From Gammaproteobacteria bacterium (GTDB lineage Bacteria; Pseudomonadota; Gammaproteobacteria; Xanthomonadales; Marinicellaceae): 64,000 nucleotides of DNA. The stretch lies in contig JAWLAO010000001.1 in the NCBI GenBank assembly GCA_041395445.1, positions 372,001 through 436,000 of the forward strand, read 5' to 3'. This document shows, one piece after another, positions 30,718 through 39,654 of the stretch; within the stretch, counting starts at the first letter, position 1, and every line of letters begins with the position of its first letter. Made by a program: the position numbers and the translations under genes. Below the pieces are notes generated by a model. That model did not search any database and was not told the origin of the DNA. It saw only the letters and a program-made list of their open reading frames with translations.

Positions 30718-33547
30718 TTATTTTTCAAATTGACACTCGGGAAAGCGATTCATAGTGTCAATTCCAAGTTTGGTGTAAGAATCAATAATATCATCAATTA
30801 TATACCAATGCAGTTTTTCAAGATAATCAAACCCACAGATTCGATTGACAAAAGCAAAGTATTCATCAAGCAAATACTCGTATTCCTGCTGATTCTCAAC
30901 CAACGTCTCAATTTTTTCATAATGAAATTGCATGGTATTATTATAAACTGCAAATTTTGCTTGTGTAATATCAAGCACTTCTTGATTCGTTTCAATGGCT
31001 TTATCCAGAAAGGAAATACTTTCACCAGGCTTACCTTGCAAATTCCTTAATAATGCTTTGTTGTAATACATCTCCGCAATATTTCCGATGCTTGCAATCT
31101 TTCCACCCAAGTCCTGCATTTTGGTAAAACTATCTATCGCCTGATCATAATGAAAGTCTGCTTTATCATAATTCTGAATTTGTTCTTCGTAATAAATTCC
31201 CAATGAACGATGAACCTCCGCATGTTGTTTTCTTGAATTTAACGATAACGGGTTCTGTTTCAAAGAGAAGTCGATATTTTTTAGAGCTTGCAGAAATATA
31301 AGCTCAGGAATTTTTTTTTCGTGATTTATGCCTGAATCAAAAGTATTTAAAACTGGTTCCAATAATTCAAAATCTTTACTATCAAAATTATTGGCATTAA
31401 CTGCTAAACTGAATAGTGGCGAAACAGAAGTCGCAAGCAATTCAGCATCATCAGGAAAAATATTTAATCCATGTATTACTGTAAAATATGACTCTGTATC
31501 CATTTGCATAAAAGGCTCTTTATTTAGTTTGAGATAATGCGACATATCTGCATAAATTCGTCCTAAATTGATATAGGTCTCTTTAGAATTCGGCGCCATA
31601 TACAATGCATCTTCACAAACTTGAATTGCTTTTTTAAAACTTTGATCAATCTCATTAGTTAGTTTATTTAACCCCATACGAACTTCCGTTGACATGTTTT
31701 CACAATAATGAACATAGTTCTCCGGGTCTGAATCACCGATTTCTAAAGCCTGTTGTAATCTTAAATCACTAATTTCTTTGTATTGAACCACATTTTCATA
31801 TCCTGAAGTCTCTCCTGTTTGGTTATACTTGGCATTATAAATTGTTGCAGCAAAAGACATTGCTTCATAGTGCCAGGGATTTACCTCTATTTCTTTTTCA
31901 ATTGCTATAATCGCTTCATCATATTTACTCTCAATATACGCCAGTTTTGCGGACAAGTAATTTGAAATTGAAGATGCGCTTTGGGATTCTTTTAAATATT
32001 GAATCGCCTGATTGTAATAAACTTCCCTTTTCTCATTCAAAAACTGTTCCTTTCTTTGAGGATTATCTATTGAGTTGGATTCCTCAAGAGCTTTTTGCCA
32101 AAAGTGGGCATAAGTCACTCCTAAAGCCGCTGATAAATCATTGGATTTCCATCCTTTGGCTTCTGCATCATTTAGTAGCTCAAAAGCCTTTTCATAATTC
32201 TTCATTGACAAGTATGCCGAACCTAGTGCAAAACTACTTAATCCGGTAACACTACTATTATCCGCTACAATTTCTTTATTTAACTCATTGATTTCATTAT
32301 TTAATTGCTGATATTCATTTTGAACACGGTGCTTTGGCATCATGTGTGTTCGCCGAACTTTGGCTTTAATTTCCTGAGCTTTAGAAAGATGTTTTTCTGC
32401 CGCTTGTATTTTTTTTAAAGATTGATAGGTCTGATAAACTCCAAAACTAATGCTTGCAATTAAAGCAAAGACAGCCAAAAAAACCAAACTGCTGATAACA
32501 GGATATTTGATGATTTTTTTTCGCAGGCGCAATAAAGCAGTCACTTTTCTGGCACTAACAACATCTCCGTTTAACCACGCACTCAAATCATCGGCTAATT
32601 TTTTCACTGATGAATAACGATTCTCTACTTTCTTCTCCAAACACTTGTAGATGATAGATTGTAATTCAGGAGAAATGCTGCGATTTAAAGTAGCGGGTTC
32701 AGCGTGAATGGTTTTATAGCTGATTTCTGAAATACTATCGGCCTCAAATGGCATGTGATTTTGAACCAGCTTATAAAGCAATACGCCTAAAGAAAAGACA
32801 TCGCTCCTGCGATCAATATCATGTGTTAAACCCTTTGCTTGTTCCGGAGATAAGTATCCAGGCGTTCCAACCACAACTCCGGTCATTGTTAATGACATAT
32901 TTTCTTCAGCAGAAGCAATACCAAAATCAAGCAACTTGACATTTCTTTCTTCATCGACCAGCAAATTACTGGGCTTGATATCACGATGAATCACCCCTTT
33001 GGAATGGGCATAGTTCAACGCTTCGCAGACTTGCCTGAATAAAATCACTCTTTGTTCAATGCCCAGATTATTCTGCTCTGCATAAGAGATCAAATCCTTG
33101 CCATTAACATGTTCCATTACAAACCACGGCAGTCCTATTTCTGTGACACCAGCATCATATAATTTTGCAATATTGGGATGATTTAAGTCGCTGAGTATCT
33201 GCCTTTCCTGCTGAAATCTTTGTTTTAAAGAAGAATTGGCTAAACCTTGAGGAATCACTTTCAATGCAGCTTGTGCATGTATCAGACCATCACTGCGTTC
33301 AACCAGATAGACATCTGGTCATCCCTCCTTTGCCAATGTGTTTGATAACTTTCCAAACACCAAGAACATCTCCGTCTTGTAAATCCGATTCATCTGTAAT
33401 ATCAGATAATAAGTCTGAATACCCGGGGATTTCTTCATTATCATCCGGGACATCAAGCTCATCAGATTGCTCTGAAATCTCAAGTAATTTCAGAACACGA
33501 TCCTCAATATCTTTATCAGTCGTCACACGCCACCATTGGCATATCAT
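30718..33547 (-). pseudogene. Membrane Ser/Thr protein kinase with TPR sensor region, frameshifted in the P-loop
   Basis: Two frames together make one protein. The upstream piece (33547-33299) has an acidic N-terminus and reaches WKVIKHIGKGGM, the start of the glycine-rich loop, then runs off frame. The downstream piece (to 30718) resumes at DVYLVERSDG and LKVIPQGLA, then shows HRDIKPSNLL, DFGIA and GTPGYLSPEQA. Next come a membrane helix near VISSLVFLAVFALIASISF and about 500 residues of TPR-like repeats. The break near 33310 lies in the perfect inverted repeat ACCAGAT-AGAC-ATCTGGT. As written the kinase cannot be made in full. A sequence error or programmed shift is possible. It pairs with the sigma factor gene downstream. 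Confidence 0.8.
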
Positions 33548-33692
33548 AAAACAAAAATACTATAACAAACATTTACTAACTTCAATATTCAAGAAAATTA
33601 TTCCGAAATATCCGCAAATACATATTTAAACAAACGCTAAACAAGGTAAAATACGCACCGAAAAAAATTTATGAATTTTGGGGAAAATAACA

Positions 33693-34859
33693 ATGAAACA
33701 AAAGTTAAATCCACTTGATCTTTTTGATGTTCGCTCTGAATTAAGCGAAGATGAAATCATGGTTCAGGACAGCGTCGGTCGCTGGGTTGATGAAAGGGTT
33801 TTGCCAATAATTGGTGACGCTTTTGACAAACACGAATTTCCAATGGATTTAATTCCTGAAATGGCGGACTTAGGGCTTTTCGGCAGTACTATTGATGGAT
33901 ACGATTGTGCCGGACTGAGTTACACCAGTTATGGTTTAATTTGTCAGGAACTGGAACGCGGTGACTCCGGCTTACGCAGTTTTGCGTCGGTGCAAAGCTC
34001 ATTGTGTATGTTTCCTATTTATGAATTTGGCAGTGAAGAACAAAAACAAAAATGGCTTCCGCCAATGGCACGAGGTGAGGTTATTGGTTGTTTCGGTTTA
34101 ACTGAATCTCACGGGGGTTCTGATCCGTTATCGATGAAAACACATGCCAAAAAAGATGGTGATGACTGGATTCTTAATGGTTCAAAAATGTGGATTACCA
34201 ACGGCTCAATTGCCAATATTGCGGTAGTTTGGGCAATGACCGACGACGGTGTTCAAGGGTTTATTGTTGAAAAAGGCATGAAAGGTTTTTCAACAGAATT
34301 GATTAAACGCAAAATGTCACTGAGAGCATCCGTCACTTCAGCCTTATTTTTCGATGATGTCAGAGTTCCCGACTCCAATCGTTTACCAAAAATTAAAGGT
34401 TTAAAAGGACCTTTAACTTGCCTGTCAAACGCCAGATACGGAATTTCTTGGGGGCCGATTGGCTCTGCACAAGCTTGTTTACAAGAAGTTCTAAGTTATA
34501 CCGAGGACAGAGTTCTGTTTGGCAGAGCATTAAACGAAAACCAAATTGTGCAATTGCGTTTAGCCGAAATGGCAAGAAAAATCACGACCGCACAACTTTT
34601 AGCACTCCGATTAGGGCGTTTAAAAGACCAAGGTTTACTCCAACCAACACAAATATCAATCGCGAAATGGAATAATGTTCGCATGGCGATTGATATTGCC
34701 AGAGATTGTCGCGATTTATTAGGTGGAGCGGGAATTACAACTGAACACACCGCTATCAGACATGCTTTAAACCTGGAAAGTGTCATCACTTATGAGGGAA
34801 CGGAAACAGTTCATCAATTGGTTGTCGGACGTGAACTTACCGGCAAAAATGCTTTTTAA
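33693..34859 (+). CDS. gcdH: Acyl-CoA dehydrogenase, glutaryl-CoA dehydrogenase type
   Basis: FAD enzyme that oxidises and decarboxylates glutaryl-CoA to crotonyl-CoA in lysine/tryptophan breakdown. Family blocks are VQSSLCMFPIYEFGSEEQKQ near residue 100, GCFGLTESHGGSDP near 132, KMWITNG near 166, and the catalytic glutamate in ITYEGTETVHQLVVGRELTG near 366. The arginine and catalytic loop best match GCDH rather than straight-chain dehydrogenases. I start it at ATG 33693 behind GGGGA; the TTG five codons earlier overlaps that site. 388 residues. It is alone on its strand. Confidence 0.88.
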   Translation: MKQKLNPLDLFDVRSELSEDEIMVQDSVGRWVDERVLPIIGDAFDKHEFPMDLIPEMADLGLFGSTIDGYDCAGLSYTSYGLICQELERGDSGLRSFASVQSSLCMFPIYEFGSEEQKQKWLPPMARGEVIGCFGLTESHGGSDPLSMKTHAKKDGDDWILNGSKMWITNGSIANIAVVWAMTDDGVQGFIVEKGMKGFSTELIKRKMSLRASVTSALFFDDVRVPDSNRLPKIKGLKGPLTCLSNARYGISWGPIGSAQACLQEVLSYTEDRVLFGRALNENQIVQLRLAEMARKITTAQLLALRLGRLKDQGLLQPTQISIAKWNNVRMAIDIARDCRDLLGGAGITTEHTAIRHALNLESVITYEGTETVHQLVVGRELTGKNAF

Positions 34860-35003
34860 GCATTAAAGAACAAAGCGACTATAAATTAAGGATTTTTTTT
34901 GCTACAATTTTGAAGTTCTGTTGAATTGTGCAATTGAATGAATCAACACATCTGTGCTTTCAGGTGTGCGTTTGTGAAAAATAGAGGAAAAGAGGAAATC
35001 CAG

Positions 35004-35882
35004 ATGCCTGAATTGACGGTATTATTTGCCGATATCGCTCAAAGCACGTCGTTATTTGAAAAATATGGCGATGATAAAGCACGTTCCACGATTTCCGTAG
35101 TTCTTGATAATCTCGTAAATGTTGCTGAAAAATTTCAGGGAAAACTTATCAAAACGATTGGCGATGAAATCATGTGTACTTTTCCATCGCCAAAGTTTGC
35201 CATTAAAGCGGCTATTGGCATGCAGGAAAAGACCCGTGAAGGATTTATCATAGGAGATCATTCGATTGGCATTCGGATTGGTTTTCATCACGGAGCCGTG
35301 ATTGAAGAAAACGGCGATGTTTACGGTGACACTGTCAATGTTGCCGCAAGAATGTCCAGTCTCGCAAAGAAAGGACAAATCATTACCAACGCAATGACAT
35401 TTGATGATTCTTCATTAAATTCAGCAATCAGTCATCGCCATTTAGGCAAAACAAAAATCAAAGGCAAACTCCTTGCTGTTCGTATTATTGAAATCTTCTG
35501 GAAAAAAGATGATACACAGGTCACTCGTATTTCATCAGCAATAGACTTGAAACTTCCCGAAGCTGCCTACACCATGTCAATGTCGATTAACGGCAGACAA
35601 ATTAAAATGACCGAAAAATCACCGAATAAAATTATCGGACGTGGCGAAGAATGCGATATTCAGATTCTGGCTCCTATGGCATCTCGTTCACATGCCGAGA
35701 TTGAGTTTTCCGATGGTAATTTTAAAATTGCCGATCACAGCACTAACGGTACATGGATTGAAATGGGTGGTAATTCATTGAGATTACACAGAGACAAAAC
35801 AGTGCTTGTCGGTTCCGGTAGAATTGCACTTGGAAGTGCCGATTTTTCAGATTTATCCATGATTATTGAGTTCAAAGTATGA
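35004..35882 (+). CDS. Class III adenylate/guanylate cyclase with C-terminal FHA domain
   Basis: Cytosolic signalling protein of 292 residues. The cyclase domain (1-165) shows the metal-binding aspartate in VLFADIAQST, IKTIGDEIMC, and the late core YGDTVNVAARMSSLA. The FHA domain (about 190-290) has IIGRGEECDI, ASRSHAEIEF and STNGTWIEMG, the phosphothreonine-binding set. I start at ATG 35004 with GAGG eight bases upstream; the earlier in-frame ATG at 34938 lacks a site. It begins a cassette with a tiny membrane peptide, an XpaC-like protein and TelA. Whether it makes cAMP or cGMP is not clear. Confidence 0.88.
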   Translation: MPELTVLFADIAQSTSLFEKYGDDKARSTISVVLDNLVNVAEKFQGKLIKTIGDEIMCTFPSPKFAIKAAIGMQEKTREGFIIGDHSIGIRIGFHHGAVIEENGDVYGDTVNVAARMSSLAKKGQIITNAMTFDDSSLNSAISHRHLGKTKIKGKLLAVRIIEIFWKKDDTQVTRISSAIDLKLPEAAYTMSMSINGRQIKMTEKSPNKIIGRGEECDIQILAPMASRSHAEIEFSDGNFKIADHSTNGTWIEMGGNSLRLHRDKTVLVGSGRIALGSADFSDLSMIIEFKV

Positions 35883-35959
35883 AAGACTTTATCAAAAGCC
35901 TCAGTGGCTTCTTACTGTTAACCTTTTCGGTTCTTTATATCGGAATTAGAGTCATATAA
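35879..35959 (+). CDS. 26-residue single-helix membrane peptide
   Basis: A very short ORF, MKDFIKSLSGFLLLTFSVLY and six more residues, coding for a basic N-terminus and one hydrophobic helix. Its ATG overlaps the cyclase stop (ATGA), and its TAA overlaps the next ATG (TAATG), so it sits in perfect coupling between its neighbours. That packing, and the lack of any wasted base, is the evidence that it is translated. It is too short for a family call. It may serve as a membrane regulator of the cyclase/XpaC/TelA set. Confidence 0.6.
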   Translation: MKDFIKSLSGFLLLTFSVLYIGIRVI

Positions 35960-36795
35960 TGGCAGCAAGATACAGAAAAACACATATTCAGAGCAACAAA
36001 AGTAATAGCGCTTGGTTGTTATATCTTTACTCACTGCCTTATTTATTCAGCATTCTTTCCAAACTAATCAATGGTGAGCTTATCAATTTGGTACTGACTT
36101 CGGCTGTATTTGTTGCAATTGTTGTAGCAGCCACTTGGATGAGTACCGGTTTAAAGAATAGAAGTTTGTATTTATCACAAAAATTTGCCAACTCCAAACC
36201 GTTTCCGATGATGTTTTTATCATCGCTTGTTCTTGGAGCCGCCAGTTTTGTTGCATCGTGGCTCTTAGCCGAATTTAACTTATTTGCCGCAATTGGCTTT
36301 GGAGCAGCAGCAACAATTGGCTGTTGGCTTTGGTATGGTCTGGATCCTATCAAATCCAAACACATTGGCTTTAATGATATCAACGACGCTGAGAAAGCCT
36401 TAGAAATATTACAAGAAAGCGAGGCTTTGGTTTTAAGTATTGAGCAATCTGCTAAAAAAATTAAAAACCGTGAAATGAATTTTTCTCTGGAGAAAATTAC
36501 TACATTGGCACGAGATGTTCTGAATGTATTATATGAAAATCCGGGGAAAATAACTAAAGCCAGAAGGTTTCTCAACACATATCTGACAGGTGCGGAAAGC
36601 GTTGTTGAGCGATATTCTTCTGCAAACAAAGACGATTCATATAAGAAATTGGATGAAAACTTCAAAGAAGTATTAGGGAATATCGAAACTGTCTTTGCAG
36701 AGCAATACGAGAAACTCATTTCCAGTGACGTATTTGATTTAGATGTCGATATCGAAGTTCTCAATACATTACTGAAAAAACAAGGAATCAATTAA
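35959..36795 (+). CDS. XpaC-like 5-bromo-4-chloroindolyl phosphate hydrolysis family protein
   Basis: 278 residues with two pairs of membrane helices at about 14-60 and 78-120, followed by a helical cytosolic domain with KARRFLNTYLTGAESVVERY. This is the XpaC pattern usually found beside TelA. The biochemical role is unknown; the family name comes from a phenotype in Bacillus. It is followed by telA after 16 bases. A long antisense frame across this gene is a shadow. Confidence 0.8.
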   Translation: MAARYRKTHIQSNKSNSAWLLYLYSLPYLFSILSKLINGELINLVLTSAVFVAIVVAATWMSTGLKNRSLYLSQKFANSKPFPMMFLSSLVLGAASFVASWLLAEFNLFAAIGFGAAATIGCWLWYGLDPIKSKHIGFNDINDAEKALEILQESEALVLSIEQSAKKIKNREMNFSLEKITTLARDVLNVLYENPGKITKARRFLNTYLTGAESVVERYSSANKDDSYKKLDENFKEVLGNIETVFAEQYEKLISSDVFDLDVDIEVLNTLLKKQGIN

Positions 36796-36811
36796 CCATT
36801 GAGGAAAAATT

Positions 36812-37960
36812 ATGACTGATACCAAAACAAAAACTCAAGAGGAAATCACTCTATTGAATGACGAAATTGTACCGGGTGTAAAAAACGAATTAGCTCCATA
36901 CAACCAAGCCGATGATAGCGAAAAACAGGAAATTGACAAGTTGATTGCAGAAATCAATATGAAGGATAGTAACTCCATCATCTTTTTTGGTTCAAAAGCA
37001 CAAGAGAGTGTTACTGAAATCTCTGACAAAATGCTTGAAGGTGTCAGAAACAAAGATTTAGGTGGCTCAGGTGCTGCATTAAACGAAATGGTTGCTACAA
37101 TCCGAGGTTTTGATGTTGATGAATTAGATCCAAACAAGAAACCGGGGTTTTTTGCCCGTTTGTTTGGAAAGATGAAACCTCTGGCAAAGTTCCTGCAAAA
37201 ATACGAAACCGTCAAAAAGCAGATTGATTCCATTACTAACAAACTGGAAGATCATAAAGTCACTCTGTTGAAAGACATCACCAGTTTAGATCGTCTCTAT
37301 ACTGCCAATCTGGAATATTTCCACACACTGGAAAATTACATTCAGGCAGGCGAAGAAAAAATTCGTCAGGTTGATGAAGAATTATTACCGGCCCTTCAAC
37401 AAGAAGCCGAGTCATCAGAGGACATGCTTAAAGCTCAGGAACTCAGAGATTTGAAAAGTGCCAGAGATGACCTCGAACGCCGTGTTCATGATTTACGCTT
37501 GACTCGTCAGGTTACGTTGCAAAGTTTGCCGAGCATTCGTTTAATTCAGGAAAATGACAAAGGTTTAATTAATAAAATCAACTCAACCATTGCTAACACT
37601 ATTCCTTTATGGCGACAACAACTGGCGCAAACAGTTACCATCTGGAGAAGCGGAGCTGCTGCAAAAACAATTAAAGATGCTTCGGATTTAACCAATGAAT
37701 TACTCAAAGACAATGCTGAAAATCTGAAAATTGCCAACAAACAAGTTCGCGAGCAACTGGAAAGAGGTATTTTCGACCTAGAAGTGATTAAACAAGCAAA
37801 TAACACTCTCATCGAAACCATCGAAGACAGCATTAGAATTTCAGCCGAAGGCAAAGCTATGCGTAAAAATGCCATTGCTGAACTGGAAGAAAGTGAAAAC
37901 AAACTCAAAGAAGCTTTGGTTAGCAACAAAGTGAAAGCTGAAGCACAGACTGAAGAATAA
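36812..37960 (+). CDS. TelA/toxic anion resistance family protein
   Basis: 382-residue cytosolic protein, mostly coiled coil. The TelA core is present: PGFFARLFGKMKPLAKFLQKYET near residue 110, YTANLEYFHTLENYIQAGE near 165, and LPSIRLIQENDKGLINKI near 230. The family is linked to tellurite and other stress, but its action is unknown. It ends the cyclase-FHA cassette and is followed by a terminator. The phosphoprotein-binding FHA protein upstream suggests this module is part of a phosphosignalling stress response. Confidence 0.9.
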   Translation: MTDTKTKTQEEITLLNDEIVPGVKNELAPYNQADDSEKQEIDKLIAEINMKDSNSIIFFGSKAQESVTEISDKMLEGVRNKDLGGSGAALNEMVATIRGFDVDELDPNKKPGFFARLFGKMKPLAKFLQKYETVKKQIDSITNKLEDHKVTLLKDITSLDRLYTANLEYFHTLENYIQAGEEKIRQVDEELLPALQQEAESSEDMLKAQELRDLKSARDDLERRVHDLRLTRQVTLQSLPSIRLIQENDKGLINKINSTIANTIPLWRQQLAQTVTIWRSGAAAKTIKDASDLTNELLKDNAENLKIANKQVREQLERGIFDLEVIKQANNTLIETIEDSIRISAEGKAMRKNAIAELEESENKLKEALVSNKVKAEAQTEE

Positions 37961-37986
37961 TTTTTTCAGCGCTCTGTAAGCAGCCC

Positions 37987-38022
37987 AAAAACACCATTCT
38001 TATCATTGAATGGTGTTTTTTT
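37987..38022 (+). terminator. Intrinsic terminator after telA
   Basis: AAAAACACCATTC and GAATGGTGTTTTT form a 13-pair stem around an eight-base loop, followed by more T, 27 bases after the telA stop. Confidence 0.85.
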
Positions 38023-38049
38023 ATCAAAAAAATTTATGAAGTTGCAGGT

Positions 38050-38436
38050 TTATTTAGGACTTTTAGAACGACAAGTCATTGGCATAGCATAATCACTACC
38101 CTTAAAAACAGCAACATTATCCATTTTATCAATTGCTAGAAAAAAGTCTTCTTTGTTGGAAGCAGAGTTAGAAAACTCCAATTCTTTAGCAAACACAACA
38201 ATCAAGTTTCCGTGTTCAGTGATATTCGCTGTTCCCTTCCAAACTCCTGAATACATACCCACAGAGATTTCACCATTTTCTGTATTCAAATAAACATCCA
38301 AAGGAGTAAATGAATCACTTGAACGACATTCGCTGCTATCGCATTGAATCTCGAGTTGCTCATTTCTGCAATTCCATTCAGCGGAAACTGCAACTATGGA
38401 AAAATGTAGAGCAATTATCATTAATATCTTTTTCAT
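38050..38436 (-). CDS. Hypothetical secreted or periplasmic protein
   Basis: 128 residues with a clear signal peptide, MKKILMIIALHFSIVAVSA, and a mature part that has several cysteines (WNCRNEQLEIQCDSSECRSS) and predicted beta strands. The start is ATG 38436; an upstream in-frame TTG is unlikely. I recognise no family. It lies between the telA terminator and ssb. Confidence 0.7.
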   Translation of the reverse strand: MKKILMIIALHFSIVAVSAEWNCRNEQLEIQCDSSECRSSDSFTPLDVYLNTENGEISVGMYSGVWKGTANITEHGNLIVVFAKELEFSNSASNKEDFFLAIDKMDNVAVFKGSDYAMPMTCRSKSPK

Positions 38437-38466
38437 TATTTCACTCAATTGGTTGTATCACATTTA

Positions 38467-38491
38467 ATAAAAAGCCTCAAATTGAGGCTTT
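38467..38491 (-). terminator. Intrinsic terminator after ssb
   Basis: AAAGCCTC/GAGGCTTT stem with a five-base loop, followed on the minus strand by a T run, about 20 bases after the ssb stop. Confidence 0.7.
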
Positions 38492-38511
38492 ATAGATTTT
38501 ATTTACAATCC

Positions 38512-38964
38512 TCAGAACGGTATATCATCATCAAAGTCATCAAAAGACGGCCCATTATTATCGTGGTGCATATTCGGTGGCGATGATGGTGGTTGTGAAG
38601 CAAAAGGAGCTTGAGAGCCTCCGCCTTGGCGAGCACCGAGCATTTGCAATTCGTTTGCTATGATTTCAGTGGTGTATCTGTCTTGGTTGTTCTGATCCTG
38701 CCATTTACGAGTTTGCAATTTACCTTCAATGTAAACTTGTGAACCTTTTTTTAGGTATTCACCGGCTATTTCTGCCAAACGACCAAAGAAAACCACTCTA
38801 TGCCATTCCGTTTTGGTGACATCTTCATTGGTGTTTTTATCTTTCCAGGTTTCGGATGTCGCTACCGAAATATTGGTAACAGCACTGCCAGATGTGGTGT
38901 AACGAACTTCAGGGTCTTGTCCCAGGTTTCCTACGATGATTACTTTATTTATACCTCTTGCCAT
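38512..38964 (-). CDS. ssb: Single-stranded DNA-binding protein
   Basis: Replication and repair protein, 150 residues. The OB fold runs over residues 1-110 ([50 protein letters not shown]), followed by a glycine/proline-rich linker. The acidic tip DDDIPF binds partner proteins. The N-terminus and tip are both intact. It is monocistronic with its own terminator. Confidence 0.97.
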   Translation of the reverse strand: MARGINKVIIVGNLGQDPEVRYTTSGSAVTNISVATSETWKDKNTNEDVTKTEWHRVVFFGRLAEIAGEYLKKGSQVYIEGKLQTRKWQDQNNQDRYTTEIIANELQMLGARQGGGSQAPFASQPPSSPPNMHHDNNGPSFDDFDDDIPF

Positions 38965-39108
38965 CTTCCGTACCTCCTATATATTTTACTGCCGAATCGA
39001 TGTTTAATTTGTTGAAATTAAATTAAGTGAACAAAATTATACTCTAAAATTTCAGAGTGTGAATACTTTTTTGTATTCAACCGATATTTTTAAAAAGACC
39101 AAGAAGAA

Positions 39109-39151
39109 TTGACACAAAATAAATTTTAGGTAACATATTGCGCAACATATT
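39109..39151 (+). promoter_or_regulatory. Putative hut promoter with overlapping repeat operator
   Basis: TTGACA at 39109 and TAACAT at 39131 are spaced 16 bases. The -10 lies in AACATATT-GCGC-AACATATT (39132-39151), a direct repeat around a TTGCGCAA palindrome, just upstream of the MarR-type regulator. It is a likely autoregulatory site. Confidence 0.5.
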
Positions 39152-39168
39152 ACTTAAATACTATTACT

Positions 39169-39654
39169 GTGGTAGAAAGCAGCTTAAAGAGACCTGAAAA
39201 CTTCAGCAAATCGTTTATTGGCAAGCAGGCTGAAGACTTGGGAAATTTAATCCGAGAACAAATCAAGCCGGTTTATGAAATGGTTGGCATTATTGTTCCT
39301 GTTAAGTCTTGTTCGATTATTCACAGTTTAAAAAAACTAACCAATGCATCACTTGCTGATCTGGCAAAATCACTCAACCAGTCTCACCAGCTTATCAAAC
39401 AAAAACTTCCCAAGTTAAAGTCTTTGGGATTGATTGATGATACCGATGACCCAAATGATAAACGCCGAACTCTGTATTTTTTAACTGATAAAGGTAAACA
39501 GCAAGCGACATTACTGGAACAAAACTCCATGTCAGAGGTTTACCAAAATCTATCAAAAGAAGTGAATGCCAATATTTATGAGGTTCTGACACAAACGATT
39601 AATAGTTTGAAACAAAAAAATTTATATACAAGATTTATTGAGAATAAGAAATGA
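39169..39654 (+). CDS. MarR-family transcriptional regulator
   Basis: 161-residue winged helix protein. The DNA-binding part is at about 60-115 ([29 protein letters not shown]), followed by the wing [16 protein letters not shown], typical of MarR. The start is GTG 39169. The stop overlaps the hutU start by four bases, so it is the first gene of the hut operon and very likely controls histidine breakdown here. Most hut operons use a GntR-type HutC, so a MarR type is a variant. Its ligand may be urocanate, by analogy. Confidence 0.85.
   Translation: MVESSLKRPENFSKSFIGKQAEDLGNLIREQIKPVYEMVGIIVPVKSCSIIHSLKKLTNASLADLAKSLNQSHQLIKQKLPKLKSLGLIDDTDDPNDKRRTLYFLTDKGKQQATLLEQNSMSEVYQNLSKEVNANIYEVLTQTINSLKQKNLYTRFIENKK

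Noticed and set aside
33264..33629. 121-codon plus-strand frame over the kinase N-terminus
   Set aside because: Ser-rich shadow of the acidic kinase N-terminal coding sequence, without features of its own.
36039..36791. Long 250-codon open frame antisense to the XpaC-like gene
   Set aside because: It has low-complexity composition (Ser/Ala/Lys runs), no ribosome site and no family features, while the plus strand encodes a recognisable protein in an operon.
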